DNA of 47,179 bases from Verrucomicrobiota bacterium (GCA_026398135.1 JAPLTN010000055.1:1-47179), one strand, 5' to 3'; positions 17,296 to 29,644 are shown, numbered from the stretch's first letter. Notes: a model not told the origin generated them from the sequence alone. Numbers and translations: made by a program.

Positions 17296-17583
17296 ATGCT
17301 AAGACTGTTCGTCATTCTGGCAGTTTTCGCCCCGCTGGTCCTCGCCTCGACCCCCAGCTACCGACTGGACGTGAAAATCGGCGACAAACTGACCACGATA
17401 AATAACGGGATCGTGAGCATCTACTATATCCAAGGCGTGGAACCGGGAGACGAGCGCTACGTGGTCTTCTGCATGAAATCCAACGCCCAATACCTGATGG
17501 ATAAGAAATACATCCAACAGCACATCGTCATGCTGGAGCGCAAAATGAAGACAATCTACGTGAGTCAAAGCACGTCCAGATAG
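17296..17583 (+). CDS. Small exported protein of unknown function
   Basis: 95 residues with a signal peptide (MLRLFVILAVFAPLVLA, cleavage near S18-T19) and a mature domain of about 77 residues (YRLDVKIGDKLTTINNGIVSIYYIQGVEPGDERYVVF), probably beta-rich with one Cys. Not recognised. The upstream gap contains an ACCCCAT/ATGGGGT hairpin (17190-17214) after recQ without a T-run. The composition is more AT-rich than the surroundings. Confidence 0.6.
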   Translation: MLRLFVILAVFAPLVLASTPSYRLDVKIGDKLTTINNGIVSIYYIQGVEPGDERYVVFCMKSNAQYLMDKKYIQQHIVMLERKMKTIYVSQSTSR

Positions 17584-17602
17584 CCCCGCAGCCCGCGCAC
17601 GC

Positions 17603-18211
17603 TTAAAACTCAATGCCCGCCTGCGCCGGCACGCCGACATCGAACGGGTGCTTGATCACGCGCATCTCGGTCACGAGGTCCGCCAGCTCAATCATCTCGG
17701 GCTTCGCCCCCCGCCCGGTCACCACCACGTGCAGGTCGGCCCGTTTGACCTTCAGCGCCGCCACGATTTCCGCCACCGGCAGGTAGTCGAGTTGCAGCAC
17801 GACGTTGATCTCGTCCAGCAGAAGATAATCCAGCTCCGGATCGGCCAGATGCTCCAGCGCCCGCGCCCAGCCGGCGCGGCAGCACGCGATATCCGCCGCC
17901 TTGTCCTGCGTGTCCCAGGTAAACCCCTCTCCGTAGTGGTCCCAAGTCAACAGCGGCCCGCGAAGCAAACGCTCCACGTGGTCGTTGCTCGCCTTGATAA
18001 ACTGCACCACCGCCGCCTTGCGCCCGTGCGCGAGCTGTCGCGCAAGCATGCCGAACGCCGCGCTCGTCTTGCCCTTGCCGTCGCCGGTGTGGCAGATGAT
18101 CAAGCCGCGCCGGTCCTTGGCCGCGCTCGTCTTGGCCCGCATCTCCTCCTGCAACTCACGCATGCGCTCACGATGCTCGGCCTCGGTTTCGGTGTGGTAG
18201 CTTTTCGTCAT
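17603..18211 (-). CDS. cobO: Cob(I)alamin adenosyltransferase (CobO/BtuR type)
   Basis: 202 residues from the ATG at 18211. Transfers the adenosyl group of ATP to cob(I)alamin/corrinoids, completing the active B12 coenzyme in the cytoplasm. P-loop HTGDGKGKTSAAFGML, QFIKAS, the LLLDEINVVLQLDYL block and VVVTGRGAKPEMIELADLVTEM are all typical of CobO. The start overlaps the 3' end of the ABC ATPase gene by 4 bp (ATG-A type), so it is the last gene of the cobalamin uptake operon. It converges on the small exported protein gene. Confidence 0.95.
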   Translation of the reverse strand: MTKSYHTETEAEHRERMRELQEEMRAKTSAAKDRRGLIICHTGDGKGKTSAAFGMLARQLAHGRKAAVVQFIKASNDHVERLLRGPLLTWDHYGEGFTWDTQDKAADIACCRAGWARALEHLADPELDYLLLDEINVVLQLDYLPVAEIVAALKVKRADLHVVVTGRGAKPEMIELADLVTEMRVIKHPFDVGVPAQAGIEF

Positions 18212-18930
18212 AAAAACAAAGTCAGGCCGGGCTCGACCCGCGCGGTCACGCCAAATACCTCGCGCAACAACTCCGGGGTCAACACCGCCTCGGGCGCGCC
18301 AGCCGCCCGCAGTCGGCCTTCGTGCAACACCACCACCTCGTCGAGACAGTGCGCCACCCGCAGATCGTGGAGCGAAAACACCAGCGTGCGCCCGCCGCGC
18401 GTCAGTTCGCGGCCCAGCATCAGCGTCTCCAGCCCGTGCCGCGGATCGAGCGCCGCCAACGGCTCGTCCCAAAGCTGCAAGCCCGCCCCCGTCGCCCAGG
18501 CCCGCGCCAGCAGCACCCGGTGCCGCTCTCCGCCCGACAACCGGTTGACCGGCCGCTCCGCGATGCGCTCCAGATCAAACCGCGCCAGCGCCTCGGCCAC
18601 ACCCGCCGTGTCGTCGCCGTGCGCATAGCGCCCCTGCCCGACCACTGCGCGCACCGAAAAGCCAAACTCGAAACGCGCCTCCTGCGGCACCCACGCCGCG
18701 CGCCGGCCGCGCTCGATCGCCGGAATGCCCGCCAACCGCTCGCCCGACCAACACACCTCACCGCCCGCCGCCGGTGGCAACAGTCCCGCCGCCACCGAAA
18801 GCAGAGTCGATTTGCCTGAACCATTGGGCCCGACCAGCCCCACCATCTTGCCCGCCGCGAACTCCAGGCTCAGCGCGTGCAAACGCCCAGGCACGGCCAC
18901 GTTTTTCAAACTCAAGGCCCCCGCGCTCAT
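18208..18930 (-). CDS. btuD: Cobalamin ABC transporter ATP-binding protein (BtuD-like)
   Basis: 240 residues from the ATG at 18930, which is preceded by a near-perfect ribosome site (GGAGGGAGG). Walker A GPNGSGKST, Q-loop WVPQEARF, signature LSGGERHRV, Walker B LQLWDEPLAALD and H-loop FSLHD are all present, so it should hydrolyse ATP. The FecCD-type partner gene overlaps its start by 4 bp, and cobO follows with a 4-bp overlap. Cobalamin specificity is inferred from the riboswitch and from the neighbours. Confidence 0.9.
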   Translation of the reverse strand: MSAGALSLKNVAVPGRLHALSLEFAAGKMVGLVGPNGSGKSTLLSVAAGLLPPAAGGEVCWSGERLAGIPAIERGRRAAWVPQEARFEFGFSVRAVVGQGRYAHGDDTAGVAEALARFDLERIAERPVNRLSGGERHRVLLARAWATGAGLQLWDEPLAALDPRHGLETLMLGRELTRGGRTLVFSLHDLRVAHCLDEVVVLHEGRLRAAGAPEAVLTPELLREVFGVTARVEPGLTLFL

Positions 18931-19904
18931 CGCTCCTCCCTCCGCAACAACCACAAGAAAAACGGCCCGCCCACCAGCGCCGTCACAATACCCAGCCGCA
19001 ACCCGCCCGCCGACCGGCCGAGCAAATCACACCCGACCACAAACGCCGCCCCCGCCACCAAGGACAAGGGCACCAGCCGCCGGTGCTCCGGCCCGACCAG
19101 CAGGCGAAGGATGTGTGGCACAATCAACCCGACAAACCCCACCGTTCCCGCCGCCGCCGTCGCCAGCGCCGTCAGCACAGTGGAAAGCCCCAGCAGCCAC
19201 CGCCGCACCCGCCGCACGTCCACGCCGAGGCTCTGCGCCTCCTCCGCGCCCAGGCTTAGCAAATCCATCGGACGCCCCAGCGGCAGCAAAAGCGCCCCGG
19301 CCAGCAGTATCGGCACGGCCATCACAACGTGCTCCCAGGTGCGGTCCTCCAGCCCGCCCAGCAGCCAGAACAGCACCTGCGCGGTGCGTTCATAGGTGGT
19401 CGTATGCGCGGAGAGCACGTAGCTCGTCACCGCCCCGAGCAACGCGTTCAAGGCCACGCCCGCCAGCAGCAAGCGTTCCGTGCTCGCACCCCGACGCGCC
19501 AGCATGAGCACCGCGCCGGTCGCGACCAAGGCGCCCGCCACCGCCATCAACGGCACGGTCAAAAGCGAGAAACCGACCCACCCAAACCCGATCGCCACCA
19601 CCGCGCCCGCCGCCCCGCCCGCGCTCACCCCGAGCAGTCCGGGACTGGCCAGACTGTTGCGAAAATACGCCTGCATCACCAGTCCGCTGGCCGAGAGCGC
19701 CGCCCCCACCAGCATCGCCACCAGTAACCGCGGCAGCCGGATCTGCCAGACAATCGTCGCCGCCAATTCATCGCGCCGCAGCAGCCCCGCGACCAATTGT
19801 TCAGGCGACAAAGCCACGTCACCCGACGCGAGCGACACCGCCGCCAGCCCGGCCAGCGCTGCGGCTGAGATCATCACCCAAGGACATGCGCGCGCAGGTT
19901 TCAT
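18927..19904 (-). CDS. btuC: Cobalamin ABC transporter permease (BtuC/FecCD family)
   Basis: 325 residues from the ATG at 19904, which overlaps the stop of the binding-protein gene; another ATG at 19913 adds three residues. About ten membrane helices. Family blocks: RLPRLLVAMLVGAALSASGLVMQAYFRNSLASPGLLGVSAGGAAGAV, LGVDVRRVRRWLLGLSTVLTALATAAAGTVGFVGLIVPHILRLLVGPEHRRL. Forms the inner-membrane channel for the substrate delivered by the binding protein, powered by the ATPase encoded next. Confidence 0.92.
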   Translation of the reverse strand: MKPARACPWVMISAAALAGLAAVSLASGDVALSPEQLVAGLLRRDELAATIVWQIRLPRLLVAMLVGAALSASGLVMQAYFRNSLASPGLLGVSAGGAAGAVVAIGFGWVGFSLLTVPLMAVAGALVATGAVLMLARRGASTERLLLAGVALNALLGAVTSYVLSAHTTTYERTAQVLFWLLGGLEDRTWEHVVMAVPILLAGALLLPLGRPMDLLSLGAEEAQSLGVDVRRVRRWLLGLSTVLTALATAAAGTVGFVGLIVPHILRLLVGPEHRRLVPLSLVAGAAFVVGCDLLGRSAGGLRLGIVTALVGGPFFLWLLRREER

Positions 19905-20800
19905 TCCGGCCACAGCTCCGGATGCAAGGACCGCGCCAGCGCCTCATAGGCCTCCACCCGCCGGTGGCTGACGCAACCCAGCATCCACCCGGGAATCAAC
20001 ACCGCCCGCCCTTCGCGCACCGCAGGCATAAACGCATACGGCGGCACCTTACGGTAACGCGCCAGCGCCACGCCGACGTCGCCTTCGCCGGAAAGCACCA
20101 CTCGCTCGACTGGCCAGCCCAGCAAACGCTCGGTCGGCGGCGCGGCGTGACCGCGCAAGTCCCCCAGCGTGAAGGCCAAATTCTCCGCCCCGGCGTGGTC
20201 GCACAGGTCTTGAAACGTGGTGTCCGCCCCGGCGATCACGCCGTAGGTCGAGGGCGCGATCACCCGCACCGCCGCCACCCCCGCCAGCCGGACGCGCAGC
20301 GCGGCCAGCCGCGCCAGATCCGAAGCCGCCACCTGCTCCGCCCGCGCCACCGCCTCCGGCCCAAGCTCGGCGGCGAGGCGGCGCAAAAACGCGTGAACCC
20401 CCTCCAGCGTTTTGTAGCGGTCGAAAATCAACACCGGCACCCCGGCGCGACGCACCTGCTCGACCAGCTCGGCCCGGCTGTAATCGGCGAAAAGCGCCAG
20501 CGTGGGTCGGTGGCGCAGGATGGTCTCGGCGTCGCCGAGCGTGATTTGTGGATACGCCGCCGCCTCGCGCGCCACCCCGGAAAACACCGGGTCGCGCGCC
20601 AGGTGAGAGAGCGCGGCGATTTGCTCCGGCGCGGCCACCGCCAGCAGCAACTCGTCCGTGCCCACCGTCTGCGAAACCACCCTCACCGGCTCGCCGGCCC
20701 AAGCAGTCAAGACCCAGCCCGCAAACCACGCCAAAAGCGCGCCGACGCAAACGAAGTGGCGGCACGCAAAGCGCAGACAGGTATAAATCAAAGCGACCAT
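19901..20800 (-). CDS. btuF: Cobalamin-binding periplasmic protein (BtuF-like)
   Basis: 299 residues from the ATG at 20800. Long N-terminal signal/anchor (CVGALLAWFAGWVLTAWAGEP). The mature part is a class III helical-backbone binding protein: RVVSQTVGTDELLLAVAAPEQIAALS, YPQITLGDAETILRHRPTLALF, VPVLIFDRYKTLEGVHAFLRRLA. Captures cobalamin in the periplasm for the permease. It overlaps the btuB stop by 13 bp and the permease start by 4 bp, a fully coupled gene chain. Confidence 0.88.
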   Translation of the reverse strand: MVALIYTCLRFACRHFVCVGALLAWFAGWVLTAWAGEPVRVVSQTVGTDELLLAVAAPEQIAALSHLARDPVFSGVAREAAAYPQITLGDAETILRHRPTLALFADYSRAELVEQVRRAGVPVLIFDRYKTLEGVHAFLRRLAAELGPEAVARAEQVAASDLARLAALRVRLAGVAAVRVIAPSTYGVIAGADTTFQDLCDHAGAENLAFTLGDLRGHAAPPTERLLGWPVERVVLSGEGDVGVALARYRKVPPYAFMPAVREGRAVLIPGWMLGCVSHRRVEAYEALARSLHPELWPE

Positions 20801-22743
20801 TTCAACCCGAGGTAATAGCCGGTCGGGTTGGCAGGGAATCCCGGAATCTCGGCATAATCGGCGTCGAAGAGGTTTTCGATCCGGGCGAACACGGTCAGAT
20901 CCTCGCGCCACGCCCACTGCACCGCCGTGCGCACCACCGTGTAGCTCGGCTGCGCCGCCCCGGCGTATTCCTCGACCCCGCGCACATGGCGCACGCCCAG
21001 CGTCCAGCTCACGGCGGCGACCGGCTTCCAGATCAGCGTGTTTTGAAACACGTGTTTGGGACGTCCGATATAGCTCAACCCGAGCGCGTCGTTTTCCGCA
21101 TCTTGCTCCAGGTAGGTGTAATCGGCACGGACCGACACGGCGGCGACCGGCGTCCACGCGGCGGCAAGTTCCAAGCCCTGGTTGGTGCTGCGGGCCACGT
21201 TGTCCAAACTGAAGGAGCCCGGATCATAAACGATGAGATCGTCGATGCGGTTGTGGAAATAGGTCGCCCCGAGCGTCACGCGTTCACCGGCCAGCGCCTG
21301 CTCGACCCCGGCTTCCCAACTGCGAGCGGTCTCGGCCTTGAGCGCCGGATTGCCGAAAAACGCCGTGGCGGTGTCCTGCACCGAGGGCGCGGCAAACGCG
21401 GTCGCATACGAGGCGCGCACCAGCGTGCGGGTGACGGGCGCGCGCCAGCTCGCGCCGGAGCGCCAGGTGGTATGGTCGCCGTAGTCGCCGGCCGACTCGT
21501 GGCGGAGCGCCTGGATGAGGTTCACATCCTTGAGCGCCTCCCACTGCGCCTGGGCAAACACGGCGCGGCTCTCCTCGGTGCGGGTCACATCGACGCCGGG
21601 CACGGTGGTGCCGAAAGGCACGTCGCCGGTGCCGTCGTTGAAACGCTCGGATTCGTTGCGCAACCAGGCCGCGCCGGCGGTGAGTTGCAAGGTCTCGGTC
21701 GTGCGCCAGTCGGCCTGATAATCAAGCTGGCCGCCGTCGATGGTGGTCGTTCCGTTGGCCCCGCCGCTGCGTCCGGGCGTGGAGGGGAAATACGCGACAA
21801 ACCCGCGCGGATTCAGCTCCTGCGTGGTCGCCGCGTAGAACAGGCTCTGGGTGAGGTTTTCACCGGTCTTCAGCCGCAGGCCGGGAGAAACCGAATACAC
21901 CTCGGTGCGCAGGGTGGCGAAACGGTCGTTGACCGTGGTCGAATTCGGCAACTCCGCGTCGCTGCGGAAATAGGTCGCCGCCACGTCGGCGTAAAGCGTG
22001 GTGGTGGCCTGCCAGCCGAGCGAAGCGCGGGCGCTGCCGCGTTCGGTGGCATTGTGCGCGCGGTCGTTGTCGGTGCGCGAAGCGCCGACGCCGACCGAGG
22101 CGTTGAGCGAACCTTCGGCGGCGCTGACAAACGCATCGCCCGCGACCGTGCCGAAGGAACCCGCCTCGGTGGATACGCGGGCCACCCGCTCGCCTGGCGA
22201 GGGACAATGGGTGAGCAAGTTAATCACCCCGCCGAGGGCGTTTCCGCCGTTCAGGGCCGAGGAGGAGCCGCGCACCACTTCGATGCGGTCCACGCTACTC
22301 ATGAGCAGGTTGGCCAAATCAAAGTTGCCCGCCAGCCCGGCCGGCAGCCGTCGCCCGTCGAGCAAAACCAAGGTGTGCCGGCTCGGCGTACCGCGCATCA
22401 ACACGCGTCCGGCCGCCGCGCCCGGACCCGGCGAGGCGTAGTAAAGCCCGGGCACATCGCGCAGCGCATCGGCCGCGTCGGAATACCCGGCGGCATCGAG
22501 ATCCGCCCGCGTGATCAACGTGACCGAAGCCGCCGTGGCCTCGACCGGCGTCGGCGTGCGCGTGGCCGTCACCACCACGGGCGAGAGCACCACCGGCGCG
22601 CTTGCCGACGCGGATGCGGGCGCGGCGTTGGTCGCCGTCTGCGCCGACCCGGGCAGTGCGAGCGTCGCGGCCGAGGCCGCCAGCGCGAGACGTCGAAAAG
22701 ACCGGCGCGCCAGGGCGCTCCGGTAAAGAGTTTGGATTTTCAT
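20788..22743 (-). CDS. btuB: TonB-dependent outer-membrane cobalamin receptor (BtuB)
   Basis: 651 residues. Signal peptide ends near residue 34 (PGSAQ). A TonB-box-like PVVVTATR lies at about 55-62. The plug domain (VEATAASVTLITRADLDAAGYSDAADALRDVPGL, VLMRGTPSRHTLVLLDGRRL, VDRIEVVRGSSSALNGGNALGGVINLLT) precedes a 22-strand-type barrel ending in YYLGLKWSL with terminal aromatic pattern. Imports cobalamin across the outer membrane using TonB energy. It heads the operon btuB-btuF-btuC-btuD-cobO and is preceded by a cobalamin riboswitch. Confidence 0.93.
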   Translation of the reverse strand: MKIQTLYRSALARRSFRRLALAASAATLALPGSAQTATNAAPASASASAPVVLSPVVVTATRTPTPVEATAASVTLITRADLDAAGYSDAADALRDVPGLYYASPGPGAAAGRVLMRGTPSRHTLVLLDGRRLPAGLAGNFDLANLLMSSVDRIEVVRGSSSALNGGNALGGVINLLTHCPSPGERVARVSTEAGSFGTVAGDAFVSAAEGSLNASVGVGASRTDNDRAHNATERGSARASLGWQATTTLYADVAATYFRSDAELPNSTTVNDRFATLRTEVYSVSPGLRLKTGENLTQSLFYAATTQELNPRGFVAYFPSTPGRSGGANGTTTIDGGQLDYQADWRTTETLQLTAGAAWLRNESERFNDGTGDVPFGTTVPGVDVTRTEESRAVFAQAQWEALKDVNLIQALRHESAGDYGDHTTWRSGASWRAPVTRTLVRASYATAFAAPSVQDTATAFFGNPALKAETARSWEAGVEQALAGERVTLGATYFHNRIDDLIVYDPGSFSLDNVARSTNQGLELAAAWTPVAAVSVRADYTYLEQDAENDALGLSYIGRPKHVFQNTLIWKPVAAVSWTLGVRHVRGVEEYAGAAQPSYTVVRTAVQWAWREDLTVFARIENLFDADYAEIPGFPANPTGYYLGLKWSL

Positions 22744-22823
22744 TAGGTTACGGTCTGGTCGCTGTGCGAGCAGACGAACCCCCGCCCCGTCGCCGGTGCG
22801 GACATTCGCGGACTGCTCTCACG

Positions 22824-22884
22824 CTTCATTTTTGCGATGAAGATTTCGCGTAAAACCGCCCGCAAAAGTTTGGCGGCTTACGCG
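22824..22884 (-). promoter_or_regulatory. Candidate riboswitch expression-platform hairpins
   Basis: Two stems between the B12 box and btuB: CGCGTAAgCCGCC with GGCGGtTTTACGCG (22847-22884, minus strand) and CTTCAT with ATGAAG (22824-22842). They could switch access to downstream translation or transcription. Neither ends in a U-run. Confidence 0.45.
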
Positions 22885-22894
22885 TGAGACGCAT

Positions 22895-23075
22895 CGGAAA
22901 GGATGTTCGGACTCCGTGCTTAAAACCTCGCTCCTCGCCTTCACCGAAAGTGTTCTTCCGATTGGCTTTGCCCGCGTCGTTCGCCGACCCGGTGGGAGTT
23001 TGTAACACGATACCGCAGCGCAACTGTGGCCGATTCTCACGGCCTTCCCCTGTTCCAAAACGTGCAAAGAACGCG
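22895..23075 (-). ncRNA. Cobalamin riboswitch upstream of btuB
   Basis: On the minus strand the conserved core is in order: GGAACAGGGGAAGGC, CGTGAGAATCGGC (consensus GGTG-AAATCC), ACAGTTGCGCTGCGGTATCG (consensus C-G-CCGCAGCGGT), ACTTTCGGTGAAGGCGAGGA (consensus ACTG-GGGAAGG), and the B12 box GAGTCCGAACATCC at 22901-22914. It lies about 150 bp before the btuB start. In this class adenosylcobalamin binding lowers expression of the downstream uptake genes. Exact ends are approximate. Confidence 0.82.
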
Positions 23076-23198
23076 AACGAGGCCACTCTCCCGCCCTCCG
23101 ACGCCGCCCGCGAGCCCCGTTCGCCTGCATCACTTGGCGAAAAAGACGCACGGCTTGCGCCGGAAACCGAAAAAACGACGCCGCCAGAAAACGCATCA

Positions 23199-23222
23199 AC
23201 ATATACGAATGTAAAGATATGT
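23199..23222. promoter_or_regulatory. Inverted repeat in the metH/btuB divergent promoter
   Basis: ACATAT and ATATGT (perfect 6-bp arms, 12-bp spacer) in the most AT-rich stretch between the riboswitch and metH, 63 bp before the metH start. Possible operator or promoter element; weak evidence. Confidence 0.3.
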
Positions 23223-23284
23223 TTTTGACGCCAGAGGGAAAATGCCCTTCCTTCCGCGTCCGTTTCCCGTCCTTCTGACCTCAA

Positions 23285-27178
<3,894 letters not shown>

Positions 27179-27224
27179 ACCAAAGCTGTCTTGCCCCCTG
27201 CTCTGCTCCCCATAGCTTCAAATC

Positions 27225-27392
27225 ATGACCGTAGTAATTGCAAAACCGTCAGAAAAGCAGGTAAAGCAGGAGATTCGTGCGATGAAAAAAGCAGGCGAAC
27301 GCATCAACGCTACGCCTGCCACGGCTAAAGCTTTCCTCCTGAAGCACGGATTCATGACGAAAGACGGTAAGCTGCACCCGCGTTATCGCTGA
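27225..27392 (+). CDS. Small basic protein, probable antitoxin of the following gene
   Basis: 55 residues from the ATG at 27225. The N-terminal half is a Lys-rich helix (SEKQVKQEIRAMKKAGERI), followed by ATPATAKAFLLKHGFMTKDGKL and ending HPRYR. Small proteins with an AFL-K-G---DGKL--RYR tail commonly precede toxin genes. The stop is 1 bp before the next ATG. It sits 46 bp after the metH stop, as the first gene of the accessory island. Antitoxin role inferred from position and size. Confidence 0.6.
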   Translation: MTVVIAKPSEKQVKQEIRAMKKAGERINATPATAKAFLLKHGFMTKDGKLHPRYR

Positions 27393-27393
27393 T

Positions 27394-27990
27394 ATGTATG
27401 CGTCCGCTTTCGTCCTAGGCTTCCACGGCTGCGACAAAAGCGTCGGCGAGGAAATTCTTGCCGGAGAAAGCCATCTGACACCCAGCGCCAAAGACTACGA
27501 TTGGCTGGGCCACGGCATCTATTTCTGGGAAAACAGTCCCGAACGGGCAAAACAATGGGCTGAGTTTTTGGCCGGCAACCCGTCACGATCCGGAAATCGC
27601 ATCACCACTCCGTTCGTTCTCGGTGCGATCATTGATTTGGGAAATTGTCTCGATCTGACTGAAGCCTCTTCACTTGGATTTGTGCGCCGTGGTTACGACG
27701 AGATGAAGGCAACCTTTGACGCCATCGGTCTCGCAATGCCGCAAAACGAACCCGGCGCAAAAGGCGATGCGGACCTGCTCAAACGAAAACTCGACTGCGC
27801 TGTGATCAATTACGTCCACAACATGCGTGAAGACGCTACCGACTTAAAACCTTTCGACAGCGTGCGCGGTGCCTTTCTGGAAGGTCAGCCGCTCTACGAA
27901 GGCGCACGCATCATGGCAAAGACACACATTCAACCCTGCATCCGCCATCACGCCTCCATTCGTGGATACTTCCGGCCAATCTCTCCGTAG
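27394..27990 (+). CDS. Putative ART-fold (DUF3990-like) toxin
   Basis: 198 residues. The N-terminal block LGFHGCDKSVGEEILAGES then KDYDWLGHGIYFWENSPERAKQWAEF matches the pattern of ADP-ribosyltransferase-fold toxins: a His in a first strand (H11), G-x-G-(I/F)-Y-F (Y43), then a helix with A--WA. A Glu-rich turn FLEGQPLYEGARI (E162/E168) could supply the acidic catalytic residue of an H-Y-E triad. I would predict NAD-dependent modification of a cell target, or NAD cleavage. It is paired with the 55-residue gene 1 bp upstream. Codon usage is visibly less GC-rich than metH, consistent with transfer. Exact family uncertain. Confidence 0.5.
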   Translation: MYASAFVLGFHGCDKSVGEEILAGESHLTPSAKDYDWLGHGIYFWENSPERAKQWAEFLAGNPSRSGNRITTPFVLGAIIDLGNCLDLTEASSLGFVRRGYDEMKATFDAIGLAMPQNEPGAKGDADLLKRKLDCAVINYVHNMREDATDLKPFDSVRGAFLEGQPLYEGARIMAKTHIQPCIRHHASIRGYFRPISP

Positions 27991-28007
27991 CGCCAAGGCG
28001 TCGGCCC

Positions 28008-28040
28008 CACCGAGTCTTGCGCGATGCTCCCAGCCTCTGC
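28008..28040 (+). pseudogene. metH 3'-segment remnant 1
   Basis: Encodes TESCAMLPAS in frame with the following PIN remnant, matching [11 protein letters not shown] of MetH. It is short (about 11 codons) and fused directly to foreign sequence. On its own it would be weak; it is supported by two longer copies nearby. Confidence 0.5.
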
Positions 28041-28050
28041 GCTCCCCCAA

Positions 28051-28260
28051 GTCCACTACGCCGAAGAACCCGCCGGAGTCGAAGCGCTCTGGCACGACCT
28101 CGCCCGCCGCGAAACCGCCTCCCCCAAACTCTGGATGGACGCCTATCTCGCCGCCTTCGCGCTCCGGCAAAACACCCCCTTAATCACACTCGACCAAGCC
28201 TTCCACCAATTCGAGCCCCAAGGCCTGCTCCTCACCCTGCTCACCTCCGTCCGCCCGTAG
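28051..28260 (+). pseudogene. C-terminal half of a PIN-domain (VapC-like) toxin gene
   Basis: Encodes YAEEPAGVEALWHDLARRET, then SPKLWMDAYLAAFALRQNTPLITLDQAFHQFE. This is the C-terminal half of a PIN RNase with its D (MDAYLAAFA) and TLD-x-x-F motif. The N-terminal half, with the first catalytic Asp and Glu, is missing and replaced by the metH fragment, so it is a truncated, inactive toxin remnant. Confidence 0.7.
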
Positions 28261-28299
28261 CTCCTAAGTAGCGGAAGCGCGGACGCGCTTTCGTCCGAA

Positions 28300-28488
28300 A
28301 CCGAGTCCTGCACCATGTATCCCGCCAGTAGCGTGAGCGGTTTCTATTTCAACCACCCCGACTCCAAATATTTCGCCGTCGGCAAACCCGGAAAGGACCA
28401 GCTCGAAGACTACGCCCAACGCACCGGCGAGCCCTTTGACGAGCATAAAAATAGCTCGGCTACTACCTCGACCTACGATCCGTCCTGA
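28300..28488 (+). pseudogene. metH 3'-end remnant 2
   Basis: About 190 bp closely similar to the last 185 bp of metH. It encodes [20 protein letters not shown], then [20 protein letters not shown], then EHK, after which two single-base indels break the frame before YDPS and a stop. Several stretches of 20-40 nt are identical to metH (for example in 28355-28380 and 28396-28435). Same orientation as metH. Confidence 0.9.
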
Positions 28489-28500
28489 GCTTGTCGCCTA

Positions 28501-28539
28501 AAACAAAAAGCGGCAGCGCGAAGATTCTACGCTGTCGCA
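28501..28539 (-). terminator. Rho-independent terminator of the SEFIR-type gene
   Basis: Minus strand: GCGACAGCG / CGCTGCCGC stem with one G-U pair (28511-28539), then a U-rich run (complement of 28501-28510). It is placed 23 bp after the stop of the broken defence gene. Confidence 0.8.
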
Positions 28540-28561
28540 CGAGCCCTCCGGGAGGATAAGC

Positions 28562-29486
28562 TTACTTGAGCGTATCCAACTTGGAGAGTCCGATAAATTC
28601 CTCGACCGAAACGTTGGAGTTGAACCGGTCGATGTTCGCCTTCTTGCCTTCCAAAGCAGCGCGAAGCTCATCACCGCTTTTTGAATCCAAGAACCGTGCC
28701 CAGCTTGGCGAAATACTTGTTTTGGACTGCGCGGAGAAAAATGGCGTAGTGCGTCCCCACCCCCAGTAATAGTGGGTTTGCGGATACCATCTATTATCCC
28801 TCAATTGCGAAGCGATCTGCGCGAGAACGTCAGCTTCCTTGATGGCGTCGAACGTAATATCCGACCTGTCTGCACATCGCTTGAGCAGCTCTGCAGACTG
28901 GCTGTGATATTTGCCGCCCGAAGTATTACCAACTTCAGCAAGCAGCGCGGTATTTATATGCTCACAATATGAATAGAACTCGGTGAACGAGACATGTATG
29001 CGGGAGGCTTTCCAGTCTGTGGTTTTTCGTGGAGCGGCCTGCCATGGAGCAGGCGCACGAGACTCTCCCAATTGCGATTTACGGCCTCCTCCGACGAAAA
29101 ATCGATATAAATACGGCTGTTTGCGAAAACGGGTAAGTGCGGCTCACCCCGGTCATCAAGTTCACAAACGACGGGAACGAACTTCGTTTGAGCAACCTTA
29201 TCATAGACTTCCTTGGAGATGATCTGTGATTCGGTTCCCACTCCGCGCTACGATCATTGGCTTTTTTCGGAATATCGTTTGTCGATAAACATGAGCACGT
29301 GGCTTACTGAAGAATCCGTGACCATACTCTCCATATAGGCATACTTGTCGTGGCCCTCCTTCAGATCGTATTGATCGAAAACGATTTCCACGCCATCAGC
29401 GGCGAGTCGGTCAGCCCATAGACGCACCTGGTCACGAAATTTTGGCGTCGTCCAACTATACCAATAAATGCCTTGGGGGACTGCAT
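28562..29486 (-). pseudogene. SEFIR/TIR-domain defence protein, broken by frameshifts
   Basis: Reading the minus strand from the ATG at 29486 and allowing about four single-base frame changes gives one protein of about 305 residues. Pieces: MQSPKAFI, then YSWTTPKFRDQVRLWADRLA, DGVEIVFDQYDLKEGHDKYA, YMESMVTDSSVSHVLMFIDK, EKANDRS, VGTESQIISKEVYDKVAQTK, FVPVVCELDDRGEPHLPVF, SRIYIDFSSEE, HGRPLHEKPQTGKPPAYM, and a C-terminal part ending in VSVEEFIGLSKLDTLK. The (I)SYSW--P start, the VFDQYDLKEGHDKY helix and EKAN-R--GVGTESQII are characteristic of bacterial SEFIR/TIR-like proteins, one of which (SEFIR) is a reported single-gene anti-phage abortive system. Frameshifts near 29468, 29265, 29243 and 28995 inactivate it; alternatively, sequencing errors could explain some. 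Confidence 0.75.
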
Positions 29487-29644
29487 CTCAAAACCCAAAC
29501 ACATACCCCTCTCCAGCAGCAAATAAAACAGTGCGGACGAACCAAAGTGATCAGGCCTGCTTAGCCCACGTTTAAACTTCAATCACATTGTCTGAATAGC
29601 CAACAGCCGTTATCTCACTCGCGTAAAAGACAGCCATCAACCCA

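Noticed and set aside
22971-23040. Cobalamin riboswitch on the plus strand, suggested by GCGCAACTGTGG near 23020
   Set aside because: The plus strand lacks the GGGAA, GGTG-AAATCC and B12-box blocks in the right order. The minus strand has all of them before btuB.
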